From Phlegmacium glaucopus (Eukaryota > Basidiomycota > Agaricomycetes > Agaricales > Cortinariaceae), in NCBI GenBank assembly GCA_015039465.1, contig MU130017.1, forward strand, positions 159,366 to 223,365: 64,000 nucleotides of DNA, read 5' to 3'. Positions within the stretch are counted from its first letter, which is position 1, and each line of letters starts with the position of its first letter. This document shows positions 11,390-23,678 of the stretch, in pieces. Below the pieces are notes generated by a model that did not search any database, was not told where the DNA came from, and saw only the letters and a program-made list of their open reading frames with translations. Position numbers and translations under genes: made by a program.

Positions 11390-12190
11390 TCAAAAAAGTA
11401 CATCGCAGGAAAAGTACGGAAAGCAAGTACTCTCCCTCCTGTCGGGGGTTAATAACCCCTTAAAATACAACACTGCTGATGCCAGACCGTGGTTGAAAGG
11501 TGAAAAACAAGGATACGAAAAACAAAACAGCTTCAACATCAACTTCTTTCTTCGCTTTAGGTTCGGGCGAGGTCTATCCTCATCGTCCACATCCATCACA
11601 TCGTCGTCATCGTTCTTCATCTTCTTGGACGTTGATTTTGGCCTGTTGAGGAACTACCAGCTGAGGCAGAAACCTTGAGTTTGGGTTTGGGTCTTGGCTT
11701 AGGCTTGTCTGTTTTGGCTCCATCTTCAATATCTCCGCTTAGCACCGGAAGAGTCTGAATCGCTTTCGCTCGGGGATCCAGAATCAGAGCCGGAGACTTT
11801 GAAGTCCTATCAAAAGGCAACATCAGGATCTATAAAAGAAAAAATCATAAGCCTAGGAACACCCACCATAGCTGCTATCATCATCATCCTTCCGAGACTT
11901 TGCATATCGTCATCATCATCGTCGCCGGCAACCACAGAAAACAATAAATGGGCGTCGGGTTACCATATCATTCTTCACCCTCACTTTTTTATCCTTCAAA
12001 TGCGCCTCGGTAATTTCGTGTTCATCCCTATTGATAGATGTAGATTGTGTTCTAGCAGCGGAATGAGAGGGAACGAGGGCCTGATTCCAAAGCTTCCAGT
12101 CGTACCTCGTGAAGGTGGTAGGTGTAGACCGGGATTTAGTAGTAGCTACATGCTGCACGAAAGATGTGAGTGAATCTCTTTCCATAATAA
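11390..12190 (-). pseudogene. Possible decayed nuclear-type acidic/basic protein
   Basis: Minus-strand segments in different frames look protein-like: a basic stretch (about 12190-11945), an acidic run of Asp (about 11935-11905), a Ser/Asp stretch (SDSGSPSESDSDSSGAKR, about 11795-11740), a Pro/Lys stretch (DKPKPRPKPKLK, about 11715-11680) and KKMKNDDDDVMDVDDEDRP (about 11625-11565). No set of canonical introns joins all the frames. The make-up suggests a nuclear protein, but no family is recognised. Either a frameshifted relic or chance low complexity. Confidence 0.3.
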
Positions 12191-12508
12191 TAATGACAAA
12201 GTTACTGTAACATGCCGGAATTGCACACGGCACAACCGTTGGACTATCTGTCCCATTTTACCAGCCTTGTTACTTCAATGAGCACCCGTTACTCCAGTGG
12301 ACTAAGCTGGGGCGGCCGTGCTGCTAATCTGTGACACCGGATTATCACAGTTACCTGCCAGTGAACCGTGAACGTTGAAGACCAGCCTCCTCCCCAGGCC
12401 ATTACATTGATACCAAAAATTGACTCCCTCCTCGCCGTTTATTCCACACCACTCTCTTTTCAGGAGAACAAATCCAAGTTCTTTCCATTTCTCAACTCGT
12501 ATCTCAAT

Positions 12509-14265
12509 GTCACTGCGGCGCGATTTCACCTACAGCTATCATGATGCTTACACAAAGAAAGCTCTTGTCGCTCAAAAAACTACCAACTGCGTTACAGAAA
12601 TCATGTTTGAAGAATCGCTCGTCATTCCTCCAGTTGCGAACTGGGGACCAGGAATAGACTCTATGAACGATCCTACTTGTGAACCCTCTCTAATGAGTGT
12701 AAAGGATACCGAGATTACTCGAAAGTATATGCGCTGTATCCATCCAGACGCGGTAGACATCAAGGGCCATCATTCATTACTCTCGTAATATTGGAGGTCC
12801 ATCGACGACATCGTCGTCAATAGTACGCCTACTTCAAGGCAGGTGCCTTAATTCACGTAAAAACTACCGTCCCCACCGGTCTGCTCGCCATCGAGACGGT
12901 CTCGGATATCTTTGCCCGCACTACCGACCTGTACAGGAGGAGATGGCACGCTGGTAGCAGGTGGTGGGAGCAAAATTGAGATTGGGGGTGGTAGTGTCAG
13001 GATTCCTGTACATTTCTGTGGAGTATGGATTTTAAGAGCTAGCGCCGGACGATTTCCAATGTGGGGCAGCGGGCAAGCAGCGGGTCGTCCCTGATGCTGA
13101 TGGGAATGGAAGGTTTACCGATTGTGACATTCCCATTGGCAGGTAATCTTAAGGACTTGCATGGATTTTCGAAGCGCGTCATTTTGGCAAACCCATGGCA
13201 ATACATTTATACGGTACGTCCTCTCACATTTTTGGTGTTGGCATTTTCCTTTTTTAAAGAGACTTCCGACAGTGCGTTCCTTTACCCTGGCAACATGTCA
13301 ATCTTCGGGACGAAGGTCGCAAACTGAAATGAGGAGTCATTTGGGAAGATGGTAATCGATTTACGTGACTATATATCTAAAATGTTCGCTAATCATCGAT
13401 AATAGGCATGATACCTCCCTCACCTGCTTGTAAACGTGCCTTAAAGCAAGTGGTTTCGGCTCTTAAAAAGCAAGGCCATGAAGTTGTCGATTTGTATGTT
13501 TGCAGTTTAACTAGGTCGTTCTCTTTTTATTCATATCATTGCACTTAGCCGGCCTCCTAATATCTGGGAAGGGCTGGAAATCGGATATCAGCTTCTCTTC
13601 TCTGATGGGGGGGTACGTGCCGATTTCCGATGTAGTTCCTTGAATCTGAAGTTTTTATTTTTTCCTCATCCCAGGCCAGCAAATTACAAACGCTTTAAGT
13701 CCCAACGAAACGATCTCTCCAGCCGCCAAGTCAATCCTAGATCTTCTCCAATTACCTAGAATCATCAAGAAGATCCTCGCTTTCTTCGTCCGTTCGAGCG
13801 ATCCTATGGCTAGTCAACTCTATGGTATAATGCATACAGAAACTGCTGCCCAGGATCGCGGAATCAATTGTAGCAAGGGATTTATATAGGGAAGGATGGC
13901 ATAGGAAATGGACGGAGGAAGGTTTGGACTTTGTGTTGGCGGTGCCTCATTCATTCCCAGTGTTGGAAAATGGTACCTCTGAACAAACGACTCTCACGAG
14001 CGCCGGTTACGCGCTCCTTTTCAATTTGGTAAGTTTTGTCTATTCTGTTATTGTTAGCTTCGCACTTATCGTTGACCATTGAAAAATAGCTCGATTACAC
14101 TGCTGGTGTACTCCCAGTCACCTTTGTCGAAAAAACGGTTGACGACCTTCCACAAGACTTTATCCACTCCGAAGTTTACAAGTCTTACAATGCCGTTGCC
14201 AGGACCGCTTATTCAGTATATAACGTTGAAAAGATGCATGGCCTACCTCTTGGTGTACAGTGATT
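12509..14265 (+). pseudogene. Amidase (acetamidase family) pseudogene
   Basis: Pieces of a fungal amidase-signature enzyme occur in the right order on the plus strand but in changing frames. They are an N-terminal segment from ATG 12509 to the stop at 12788, VKTTVPTGLLAIETVSDIF (about 12855-12910), the amidase signature GGGSVRIPVHFCGVW with SAGRFP (about 12980-13060), a PPNIWEGLEIGYQLLFSDG stretch (about 13550-13610), and a C-terminal DYTAGVLPVTFVEK...MHGLPLGVQ (about 14093-14262). Family members hydrolyse small amides with a Ser-cisSer-Lys triad. Here the Gly/Ser segment before the signature is shortened (TCTGGDG in place of the usual GGSSGGE), so the catalytic serines appear lost, and stops fall between the pieces. 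It converges on the SDR gene. Confidence 0.75.
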
Positions 14266-14859
14266 TTGGTCGAAAATTTGGATAATCTAAAGGGCTTATG
14301 GGAAATTTTCTGGGGTGTGTTTTTTGACATATTTCATCAAGCCGAACAAGAATCAGAAGTCAGATTGCCAAAAAATTGATTCGTTGCCGAGATATCAAAT
14401 TTGTTGAGTTTGCTTGTCCACGACTTGTAAATCAATCTAGACCCACAATTAATTACCATGATTTGATTGGTATGGGGAATGATTCTAGACATTTTAAGAG
14501 TCTGTTGTATACAATTCTTTCATTCATCCTTTTTCTAATTCTCACATAAAGTCATACTACTAATAGCGATATGTATTGTGTTTTAATGACTGATGTAAGG
14601 TTGTTGTCGCGGTGTGAGCTTATTAAGTTAGACTAGTTGCCGGCTAGTTAACGTGGGCCAGAACAAGCCGTCATAAATAGAACTCTTGACATTATCTTAT
14701 CCGATGAGCACAATAGCTAGCACATGCAACCATATACAGGTCCACAGACACCAATCTTCCTTCTGTTCAGACAGAAAAGATTAACATTATGATTCACATT
14801 CGTGTGGTATATTGATAGAGGTCGGACGTAACACTTAGACAAAAAAAAAAAGAGGAACG
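14266..14859. other. Intergenic, no gene seen
   Basis: Convergent 3' region between the amidase relic and the SDR gene. A(10) lies near 14841-14850. Nothing else is recognised. Confidence 0.5.
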
Positions 14860-16265
14860 TCAGATGTCTTTCACTTGTTCCTCCAACCAGGTCCACAATT
14901 CTGCAGATAGCTTTGGGTCGTTTGCAACAGAGGTGGCTTGTCCCACACGTGCCCAAGGGATGAGGTACTGTAACAAGTCGGAAAAAGAGCATGGGTCAGA
15001 CGATCGGCAGAACACTTAATTTTTGTTGTTGAAATTTAAGATTTACCTTGCCGTTCAACTCTGTTCCTTGAGGTGATGTGCCGGCCCACAATTGCGTCAA
15101 CGCGCCGTATGGAGTTTGGTGTAGCGTGAAAGCCTAAAGACGTAGTTTGTTATTTAACGGCGAGATGAGAGTGTGACATATAACTACTTACCATCATGAA
15201 GGACGCAAATGGGGGGATATGACGCTGTAGGTCGGATTTGATATTTCCAGGATTAAGAGAAATAGAAACGATGCCGTGTTCTCCATATCGTTTGGCAAAT
15301 TCCTTTGATACATGGATATTTCCCTACGAACGACATGAAAATTGGAGAGAGAAAAATTGGAGAACGAAAACTACGAACAAGTTTGCTTTGGGAATACAAC
15401 ATTTTAGTTCCTTTCTTCTTCCTTGCTGTTCCTTCCTTGAAAGTGTTGAAATCGAGACCGCTGGCCAAAAAATGTGTAATTGAAGATGTGTTGACTATGC
15501 GAGCTTTACCATCTGGGCTGGTTTTAGCAGCGGCGAGGAGGGTAGGTAAGAGGAGCTTCGTGAAGTAGAAATGGCCTGACGTAAAATAGAGTGAGATAAA
15601 AAAATAAGTACTGTTAGATATGAGTGGACGTACCGAGTACGTTGGTACCAAATTGGAGGTCGTATCCTTGTGCAGTAACTTGTTCAACGGGTGGCATCAT
15701 GACACCTCTACAGTAGCATTATCAGCACCGGTATGTCACTTGAAGTAAAAACCACGAACGCATTGTTGAACAGGACATGCAGCTCCTTTTCCTTGCTGCA
15801 ATAATATCAGACGCCGAATAGCATATAATTGACCAAGCGTACCTTACGAAATCCTCTGCAGCAGTTTTGATGGACTGCAAGTCAGCCAAATCCAACTTTA
15901 GGAAAATTGCTTCTTTGCCGGTTTGCTCTCTTAACTCGTCGATGGCAGACTTTGCCTTTTCTTCATTGCGAGCAGCAATGTATACTTTCGCGTTGTGCGC
16001 AAGCAATGCCTGTATGTTCTACAACGTCAAAGTCATGAGCATCGTTGGGATTGGCGTGGACCTTTCCTTTGCTGTTTCTTTGCCAATTCCTGATTAAAGT
16101 AAAGGAAAAATTAGGCGATATATGACCTAGAAAGCAATGTTGAAACATACCTGTGTTTGCGCCGGTGACGATGATGACCTTTCCGGATAAATCAGGAATG
16201 TCCTGAACATTGAACTTGCTCTCGGGGGGAAAACATTGGCTGATTAAAGAAGCAACGACACCCAT
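14860..16265 (-). CDS. Short-chain dehydrogenase/reductase with a damaged splice donor
   Basis: Nine exons: 16265-16151, 16089-16067, 16009-15843, 15795-15760, 15707-15634, 15575-15379, 15323-15192, 15133-15047, 14967-14860 (312 aa). It has the Rossmann motif TGANTGIG, split by intron 1, the motif NNAGV, then NTSSITH and the catalytic YSQSK, as in fungal SDRs related to retinol dehydrogenases or WW-domain oxidoreductases. It probably acts as an NAD(P)-dependent oxidoreductase on an unknown alcohol or ketone. All introns are GT-AG except the second (16066-16010), which begins GAAAGG where GTAAGG is expected. No canonical donor there keeps the conserved frame. The gene is therefore recently inactivated, spliced inefficiently, or affected by a sequencing error. 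Confidence 0.85.
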
Positions 16266-17464
16266 GGGTTGTTTATAGAGAGAGGTAAGGGAGAGAGTTG
16301 CGGAATGCCAGTTATCTCAATGGATGGGAAATGTAGACTTGCAGTAAGCCGACGTCATTCATTGGATCTGAGAAACACCCCTGAGTTTGAAAACCTTAAG
16401 CTTGCGTGGGTTCGGCGACAAGTTTGACGGTCACCTGTGGTTATATCGTGGTTATACGTTATACAGGGTTATACGTGGCAAGCGCTTGCTTGATAATTGA
16501 TTTCCGGTTTGTCCACCCCGCATGGATACGTCAGATTACGAGTCCCCTTTAGGGGCTCGTTCTTATAAGTGGATGCGGCTTTCAAAGGTAACGCAAGACT
16601 TGCCGGTAACTTCCGTGATTGCACGTGTTGATGGTGATGGCCTTGTTTGCCGCGCGAAAACAATTTACTCACTGTTCTGTCTCAGTGTCTGTCAATCCCT
16701 GGCGTCTTTCACAAAGACGCTATAAAAATACCAGTATAAGTTCATTTGAAGGGACTCGTATATGCCACGCGGAGCGATGGCCCTCACCCACAAGTATCTC
16801 TCCTCTGGAAACACAGTCCATTGACTTGCTGTCGTTTGGGGCTTTCGGGTTTGTGGTTGCACAGCAGATGTTCCCAACTCAAGCAGGTCATGGGATGTTT
16901 TCGATCAGTTGCGTGCGATCACTGGGCCCTGGCAAAGACCTTGGGCCGGTTAGCTCCGACTGTAGGCCACGATTTTTTTTGTTTTGGAAACCTCCACATC
17001 CTCAAAGCAAGTCATATACGGGGTATTTTCAAAGTAGAGCTTGAAGAAACAGTAGTTGTAGATATAAGTGATCACAATAAACTTAAAACAATCAACATGG
17101 ATTCCGAGTTCTGAGCATTCCCAGGTATTCCCATCCTCATGAATAGACCGGGAATACTTAACCATATCTAGTCTCCTAGACAACATTTTCTGTTTTCATT
17201 ATATTCCATGTTATTACTTCATTGCTAATTTTTTGTTCTCATACCTATAATCACTAAATATTAAGTGAGATACTGTGCAAGGTCTATAACCGTCTAAAAC
17301 TATTGGCTCTCAAAAAACAAGTTATCATCACCACTTTATCAAATGGAAACGTTCGTTTACTTATTGACATGGCAAGTGGGCGAGCGTCAAGGCTCCCCCT
17401 TTTCCACACTTTCACCTTGAACGTTCTAATTCTTATCAAATTTCATACCATGTCAAGTGTAGTC
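16266..17464. other. Intergenic, no supported gene
   Basis: It includes repeated GGTTATAC phrases at 16440-16475. Several overlapping frames on both strands (16469-17186) show no domain. The 17390-17450 part (CCACACTTTCACC, GTTCTAA, CTTAT) is similar to 47275-47315 upstream of NLR B. Confidence 0.45.
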
Positions 17465-17472
17465 TATATTTA
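17465..17472 (+). promoter_or_regulatory. TATA-like box of NLR A
   Basis: CTATATTTAGG lies about 90 bases before the ATG at 17558. The same motif sits about 80 bases before the ATG of paralogue B (47739), in otherwise similar leader sequence. Confidence 0.5.
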
Positions 17473-17557
17473 GGGACGCATTGTGGGAAAAACACACTTG
17501 TAACACGACTGTGACGCACAGCCTCAGTGACTACACCCGCTCTTGACTATCATCATC

Positions 17558-20500
17558 ATGTCAAGCAAGGGACTATCTAAGAGACATCCCATAGACAAAG
17601 CTACTCGATCTGTCAAGGAGAAATTAACGTCCCTTTTTGATCTGTCGCGCCCGCCTAAACCATCGTCGATCGGCGTGGGTTCGAGCTCCGATAATCATGC
17701 GGTAACAACAGATGCAGCAGGAACGAGGTGAGAAACTTAATGTCGTTGACAACTTACCAATTATTACTTAACATCCTCCTATTTTCAAGTAATCTACCAT
17801 TCAATACCGTCTCTGCGGTCGACGTCGATCTCGCACCTTCCACTACAGTTGTTGCGAGTAAGGAAACATCCACAGTTTCCCCTCCCATTTACGCACCTAT
17901 TTCTGCGTCGATACCTGCTGTGCACAGCCAACCCAGTACCGTTAGAAGCTCAGCACCAGAAACTCCAGCCACCGTCAGCGTCCATGTTTGCGCTCACGAC
18001 CGTCGTCACTAATCAATGCCCATCCATTTAGGGCATAACTCCAAACACTCATAGTCCAATGACTATCTTCCAAGGTGCTCACGATGTGACCCTGCATTAC
18101 CCGATAATCAACATGGCCAACACTGTAAGCGTCATTCCATTTGCGCAAAAAGCAATCTGTGTACTAACAGTTCTATTATCGTGTTAGATCAACTTGCATG
18201 CGCCATCCAATCCTGATGGAAATGAACAGTCTAGGTCTCGAATCATAGTGAGGGTGCTTAGTCTTCTGAGTGGAACAATCATCGCTAATACCTAGTTTAA
18301 GATTGCACTACGTGGTAATCTCTTACCTCGCGCTGAGTTTGCAGAATACGACGCAGCATCTCCCGCTCCACGAAATTCATGTACGGAGAACACTCGCAAG
18401 GCAATCCTTGATACACTGCGAGTATGGGCAAGTGATAATACGGCCACAAAGGTATACTGGCTCAACGGGATGGCTGGAACTGGTAAAACAACAATTGCTT
18501 ACTCATTCAGTCAAATCCTTGATGAAACGGAATCCCTTGGTGGTACTTTCTTTTCTTCTCATCTTCGGGTTGATACCAGTGATGTTCGTTGCGTCATCCC
18601 CACCATCTGTCTTCAGTTGGCTGCCGGTGGGTATCTTCCCTCTCTGTCGCAACGAATGCTGGACGTAGTGGAAGCCAATCCTGACTGCAAATCTTGGAGG
18701 ATTGGCAAACAGTTCCTGAATTTCATTGTCAGACCACTCATTGCTGCATACAGAGATAGTAGTGATTTAGCTGTTGTCCCGGTTATTGTTCTTGATGCTC
18801 TGGATGAGTGCTCTGACCGGTCCCTTGTGACTGAGTTACTTTCTGTGATATTAAAACACAGTCAATCTCTTCCAGTCAAGTTCCTCATCACTAGCCGTCC
18901 GGAAATAGTGGTGATGGAGACTTTTGATGCTTCCTTGAATCATTCCAAGTTCATCCTTCATGAGGTTGAAAAAGAGATTGTACAAGCTGATATTGAGCTT
19001 TACATTAAAGCTTGTCTGCTTGGTGGGCAAATTAAGTACAATAGACATAATTGGCCACCCCAGGCTGAAGTTGACAGCCTTGTCAAGATGTCTGGCACTT
19101 TGTTCATTTATGCAGCAACTATTTGCAAATATATTGCTCAGAGAGGTGGTTCTGGCATGCCTAGGCGTCTCTCAGATGTGGTCAATTTTGGATTGGAAAC
19201 AACATCTGGTCTAATCCAACCACTACACATTCTTTATGAAAGAATTCTGGATACTGCTTATGACTCTGCAAATGTTGGGGAGGCATTAGATATAGACATG
19301 GTTCTGACAGCTGTTGTATATGTCTATAATCCTCTTTCTATGACTGCCATCAGTGTTTTGATGCAAATACCCATTGAACAAGTTGATACAGTCCTTTCTT
19401 CCCTTCATTCATTGATATATATCCCATCATATACTAAGGAGATCTCAGTATTACATTCGTCCTTCAATGATTTCATCAGTAATCAAGATTCCTCAAAGCA
19501 CCATCTTGACCCTTGTGTTTCACATAAACATCTAGCACTTCAGTGTCTGTCCTTGATGGAGAAGGAATGGTCACAGAAAGAAAGGGTATCTTACTTGGCA
19601 GAGAGGAAATGTGAAGAAATTTCTGAAGCTCTTGCATATGCTTGTGGTACCTGGGCCATTCATTTTACCTATGCACACAACAACAATGAACCTGTTGAAT
19701 TGATGTATTTCTTTCAAAGACATCTTCTGCGATGGATGGATTGTTTGAGTATTTTAGGAAGATTGGAGACTGCAATGGATTCATTGCAAAAGCTAGAAAA
19801 TTGGGTAAATGTAAGTGATCTTGTTGCTGCCAATGAATCACACTTACAATAGAAAATAGATCCAAAAATATTTGGTGACAACAGTGATTGATGCAAAACA
19901 GTTTTTGAAGGAAAGTTTTGGTTTCATTAAGAATACCAGTCTGGAAGGATGTCCTTCAGCTCTAGCCTGGTTACCTGAACAATCTGATATCTGGAAAACA
20001 TATGGAAGTAGGATGGATTGTCCATGGAAACTCTGTCTGGGAAGGAGAAAAGCATGGAGCCAGTCTGAAGCAGTTCTGAGACATTCAGCTGGTGTCAACT
20101 CTGCTGTCTTCTCTCCTGATGGTATGCATATTGTGTCTTCATCTAATGATCACACTGCACAGATATGGAATACAGCCACAGGGGAGTGTGAGGCAGTGCT
20201 CAAAGGACATTCAAGATGGGTCAAATCTGCTGTGTTCTCCCCAGATGGTATACATATTGTATCTGCATCTTCAGATCACACTGCACGGATCTGGAATACA
20301 GCCACAGGAGAATGTGAGGCAGAGCTCAAAGGACATTCAAAGTGGGTTAGCTGTGCTGTTTTCTCTCCTGATGGTATGCATATTGTCTCTGCTTCTGATG
20401 ATCACACTGCACAGATATGGAATACAGCCACAGGAGAGTGTGAGGCAGAGCTCAAGCTCAAAGGGCATTCAAATTTGGTCAGATCTGTTGCCTTCTCTCC

Positions 20501-22069
20501 TGATGGTATGCATATTGTCTCTGCTTCTGATGATCACACTGCACGGATATGGAATACAGCCACAGGAGAATGTGAGGCAGAGTGCAAAGGACATTCAAAT
20601 TGGGTTAAATCTGTTGTCTTCTCTCCTGATGGTATGCATATTGTCTCTGCATCTTGGGATCACACTGCACGGATGTGGAATACAGCCACAGGCGAGTGTG
20701 AAGCAGAGCTCAAAGGACATTCATCCTCAGTCAACTCTGCTGTCTTCTCTCCTGATGGTATGAATATTGTCTCTGCTTCTTCTGATCACACTGCACGGAT
20801 CTGGAATACAGCTACAGGTGAATGTGAGGCAGAGCTCAAAGGACATTCAAAATGGGTCAACTCTGCTATCTTCTCTCCTGATGGTATGTATATTGTCTCT
20901 GTATCTTGGGATCACACTGCACGGATATGGAATACAGCCACAGGAGAGTGTATGGCAGAGCTCAAAGGACATTCAAATCCAGTCAAATCTGCTGTCTTCT
21001 CTCCTGATGGTACACACATTGTGTCTGCATCTTCTGATTACACTGCCAGGATATGGAATACATCCACAGGAGGGTGTGGGCCAGAGCTAAAAGGACATTC
21101 AAAATGGGTCAACTCTGCTGTTTTCTCTTCTGATGGTATGCATATTGTCTCTGCATCTGATGATCACACTGCACAAATCTGGAATACAGCCACAGGAGAG
21201 TGTGAGGCAGTGCTCAAAGGACATTCAAGTCAAGTCAAATCTGCTGTCTTCTCTCCAGATGGTATGCATATTGTGTCTGCATCTTCAGATCACACTGCAC
21301 GGATATGGAATACAGCCACAGGAGAATGTGAGGCAGTGCTCCAAGGACATTCAGATTGGGTCAACTCTGCTGTCTTCTCTTCTGATGGCATGCATATTGT
21401 CTCTACATCTTCAGATCACACTGCATGTATATGGAATACAGCCACAGGAGAGTGTGAGGCAGAGCTCAAAGGACATTCAAATTGGATCAACTCTGCTGCC
21501 TTCTCTCCTGATGATACACATATTGTCTCTGCATCTTCAGATCACACTGTACAGATCTGGAATACAGCCACAGGAGAATGTGAGGTAGAACTCACAGGAC
21601 ATTCAAATGGGGTCACATATGCTGTCTTCTCTCCTGATGGAGGGCATATTGTGTCTACATCTTCAGACTACACTGCACAGATCTGGAATACAACCACAGG
21701 AGAGTGTGAGGCAGTGCTCAAAGGGCCTACCTTTGTTCTGCCTTCATCTAAAGACAATCAATTATCTGTTGTATCATCAATTCCTGATGGTATTTTTATC
21801 CACACTGATTTTTATGACCACATCAATGTCTCCCTTGAGTCATCTTTCCTTTACATATGCAAAGACACAATACTCCACACCACAAATTTTCAGAGAATCT
21901 GGGTTCCACCTTGTTTCCGTAACCCAACATCCATTAGCTATCACAAATCCACAATATGCCTTGGGTATGGATTAGGAGAACTTCTCCTTTTAAAGGTATG
22001 TATGGTCCTTACATTCCATTTTATTACTTCATTACTAATTTTTTCTCTTACATATAGTTGCAATGTTAA
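17558..22069 (+). CDS. NACHT-WD40 NLR 'A' (HET-E/D-like NWD protein)
   Basis: Exons 17558-17727, 17790-17973, 18032-18124, 18188-18247, 18302-19810, 19860-21995, 22058-22069 give 1387 aa in one frame. The N-terminus is basic (MSSKGLSKRHPIDKATRSVK), then Pro/Ser-rich, with TIFQGAHD in exon 3. The NACHT domain has P-loop GMAGTGKT (about residues 225-232), Walker B VIVLDALDECSD (about 328-338) and an FLITSRPEI sensor. An alpha-helical region leads to 13 WD40 repeats of 42 residues. The last exon adds only LQC. Related Podospora proteins are allorecognition receptors whose WD40 repeats bind a partner and trigger oligomerisation. A is a paralogue of B (47823-52899) and convergent with NLR D. Exons 1-4 are CpG-normal and the rest is CpG-depleted. 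Confidence 0.88.
20075..21735 (+). repeat. 126-bp WD40-coding repeat array, 13 units
   Basis: Units share CATTC..(A/T)..GTC..TCTGCTGTCTTCTCTCCTGATGG and CACTGCACGGATATGGAATACAGCCACAGG. Variable codons cluster after GHS and around S.DHTA. Unit 4 carries a 6-bp CTCAAG duplication adding Leu-Lys. The repetitive DNA also produces long, meaningless open frames in another reading frame. Confidence 0.92.
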
Positions 22070-22307
22070 CAGTTTAAATGTTCTGAAATTTCTTTTTATT
22101 TTGGTCATTGTTTTAGTGTCATGCTTGATGGATGACTCAATTTTATGGGATCTGGAATATCTCAGCATTTGTATTATGTAATTGTTTACCTTTTTGGAAA
22201 TTACATACTATAAATATTTCCTGATATATTTTTTTTCAGATTTCAAACCTAGCCAAAGATGCTCAGGGCTAGCCAGGGCAGCTGTTGGAGGACACTAATA
22301 TATAGCT

Positions 22308-22537
22308 TAAGTCTGGTTTTTTGCCTTTTTTGGCAATTTTTTGAGCTAGAGCATTGCCATAAAAATTCCCCACCATAATTAGGGGTTTAGAACACAAACT
22401 TTCAGGGTCAGTCTGGTCTTTTTTGGTTGATTAACTGGAAAATTTTCTTTTTTGGGCACCCTAGTTTCATTGGAGAATTTCAAGCATAACATGCCAGTTG
22501 CAAAATTGCCAAAAAAGGCCAAAAACCAGACTTTAAA
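22308..22537. mobile_element. MITE-like element with about 33-bp terminal inverted repeats
   Basis: AAGTCTGGTTTTTTGCC... (22309-22343) and ...GGCCAAAAACCAGACTTT (22501-22534) are imperfect reverse complements enclosing about 160 bases without coding capacity. TTA abuts both ends (TTA-AGTCTGG and CCAGACT-TTA), possibly the target duplication. A partial internal copy (AGTCTGGTCTTTTTTGG) lies near 22410. Confidence 0.65.
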
Positions 22538-22539
22538 AC

Positions 22540-23678
22540 ACTACCAATATATGATGCCCATTCCTATTTGTTACACCCCATCCCCTCCTCACTTGTATTG
22601 CTGAATAATAGCTAGTAGGATTGCTGAACCTTATTTAGTAAGGTAACATACATTTGACCCATAGTAGATCCCTATTGCACATTCTTGCAAACATGCCTTC
22701 TATTTCTGTTTCTACTCCTCCATGACAGCTGCCAGGGCCTAAGGTAGTTACTCAGGTTCTTTGTATATTACTATAGGTAGCAGGTGCCATCTTACAACAG
22801 TGCCTTTGGAATTAACTTGACTTCTGGCAATTTCCCTTCTCTTAAGACAATGACTGTTCTACAATTGCATTGTCCTCCAGCAGCAGCCAGGGCAAGGTTG
22901 CTGTTTCCTGATGCAACAGTACATCTAATGCTCCTGTTGATTTTGTATGCCTGGACCTGTTCTTTTACCCACAACTTATTTTGTTTGGTGTTCTCTTTAT
23001 CCCCTGGGGGCACACAGGCGAAGCAAAACATACAATCTTATTATTTCAGGGAAGGAATAAAAAACAAGCAAGTATAGACATATTAAAATAATAATAATGG
23101 AGGGATGTAGGGGAAGTGACTGGCCAAAGCACAATGACGATAGGATCCAGAGGACAACCCAGTGATTTCCTATTGGTACAGGCAGTGAAGGGACTCAAGA
23201 TGGATAGTATACACTGTACACCCATTTGGATATTTACAAGGAGAATGCAGGGAAAGTCACTGATCAGGCCCTTAGATTCTCACTATCTCAAATAAATTCT
23301 CTCCATAACCCTAAGAAGATTCTACATTATTATAGCAGTTCATGTTCAGTCCTAGATTATTCATGTGTTCATATAAATGACATCAAGTAAAATAAATAAT
23401 CAGATTAAAGTTGAGAACTAAGAAATATGCTTCAAAGACCCACAATTGGGGAATTTCTGACTTGAATTGTTGGATTATAATAGTTGGATTTTGGATCATC
23501 TGTAGACACAATTTGTGCTATACAATTCTGTAAACAAGCATGTCAGAAATCAACTTCTTTGGATTCAAAATAAAATAAAGAGTCTTACATGCCCATCCAT
23601 TTGATCAGATTGATTTATGATTATATTTTTATTTGGAACCTTAGAAATATTGCATCTCTATAGAAGATTGAGTATCAT
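22540..23678. other. AT-rich, CpG-poor intergenic DNA
   Basis: No coding region is supported between the convergent ends of NLR A and NLR D. Small open frames at 22784-23077 are on both strands and unrecognised. Confidence 0.5.

Noticed and set aside
20092..21975. Several long plus-strand open frames within the WD40 array of NLR A (and again at 50886-51503 and 52173-52655)
   Set aside because: They are in another frame of the 126-bp repeats and consist of reiterated HL.ITLHGSGIQPQE-type sequence. They exist only because the repeat unit is a multiple of three with no stop in that frame.
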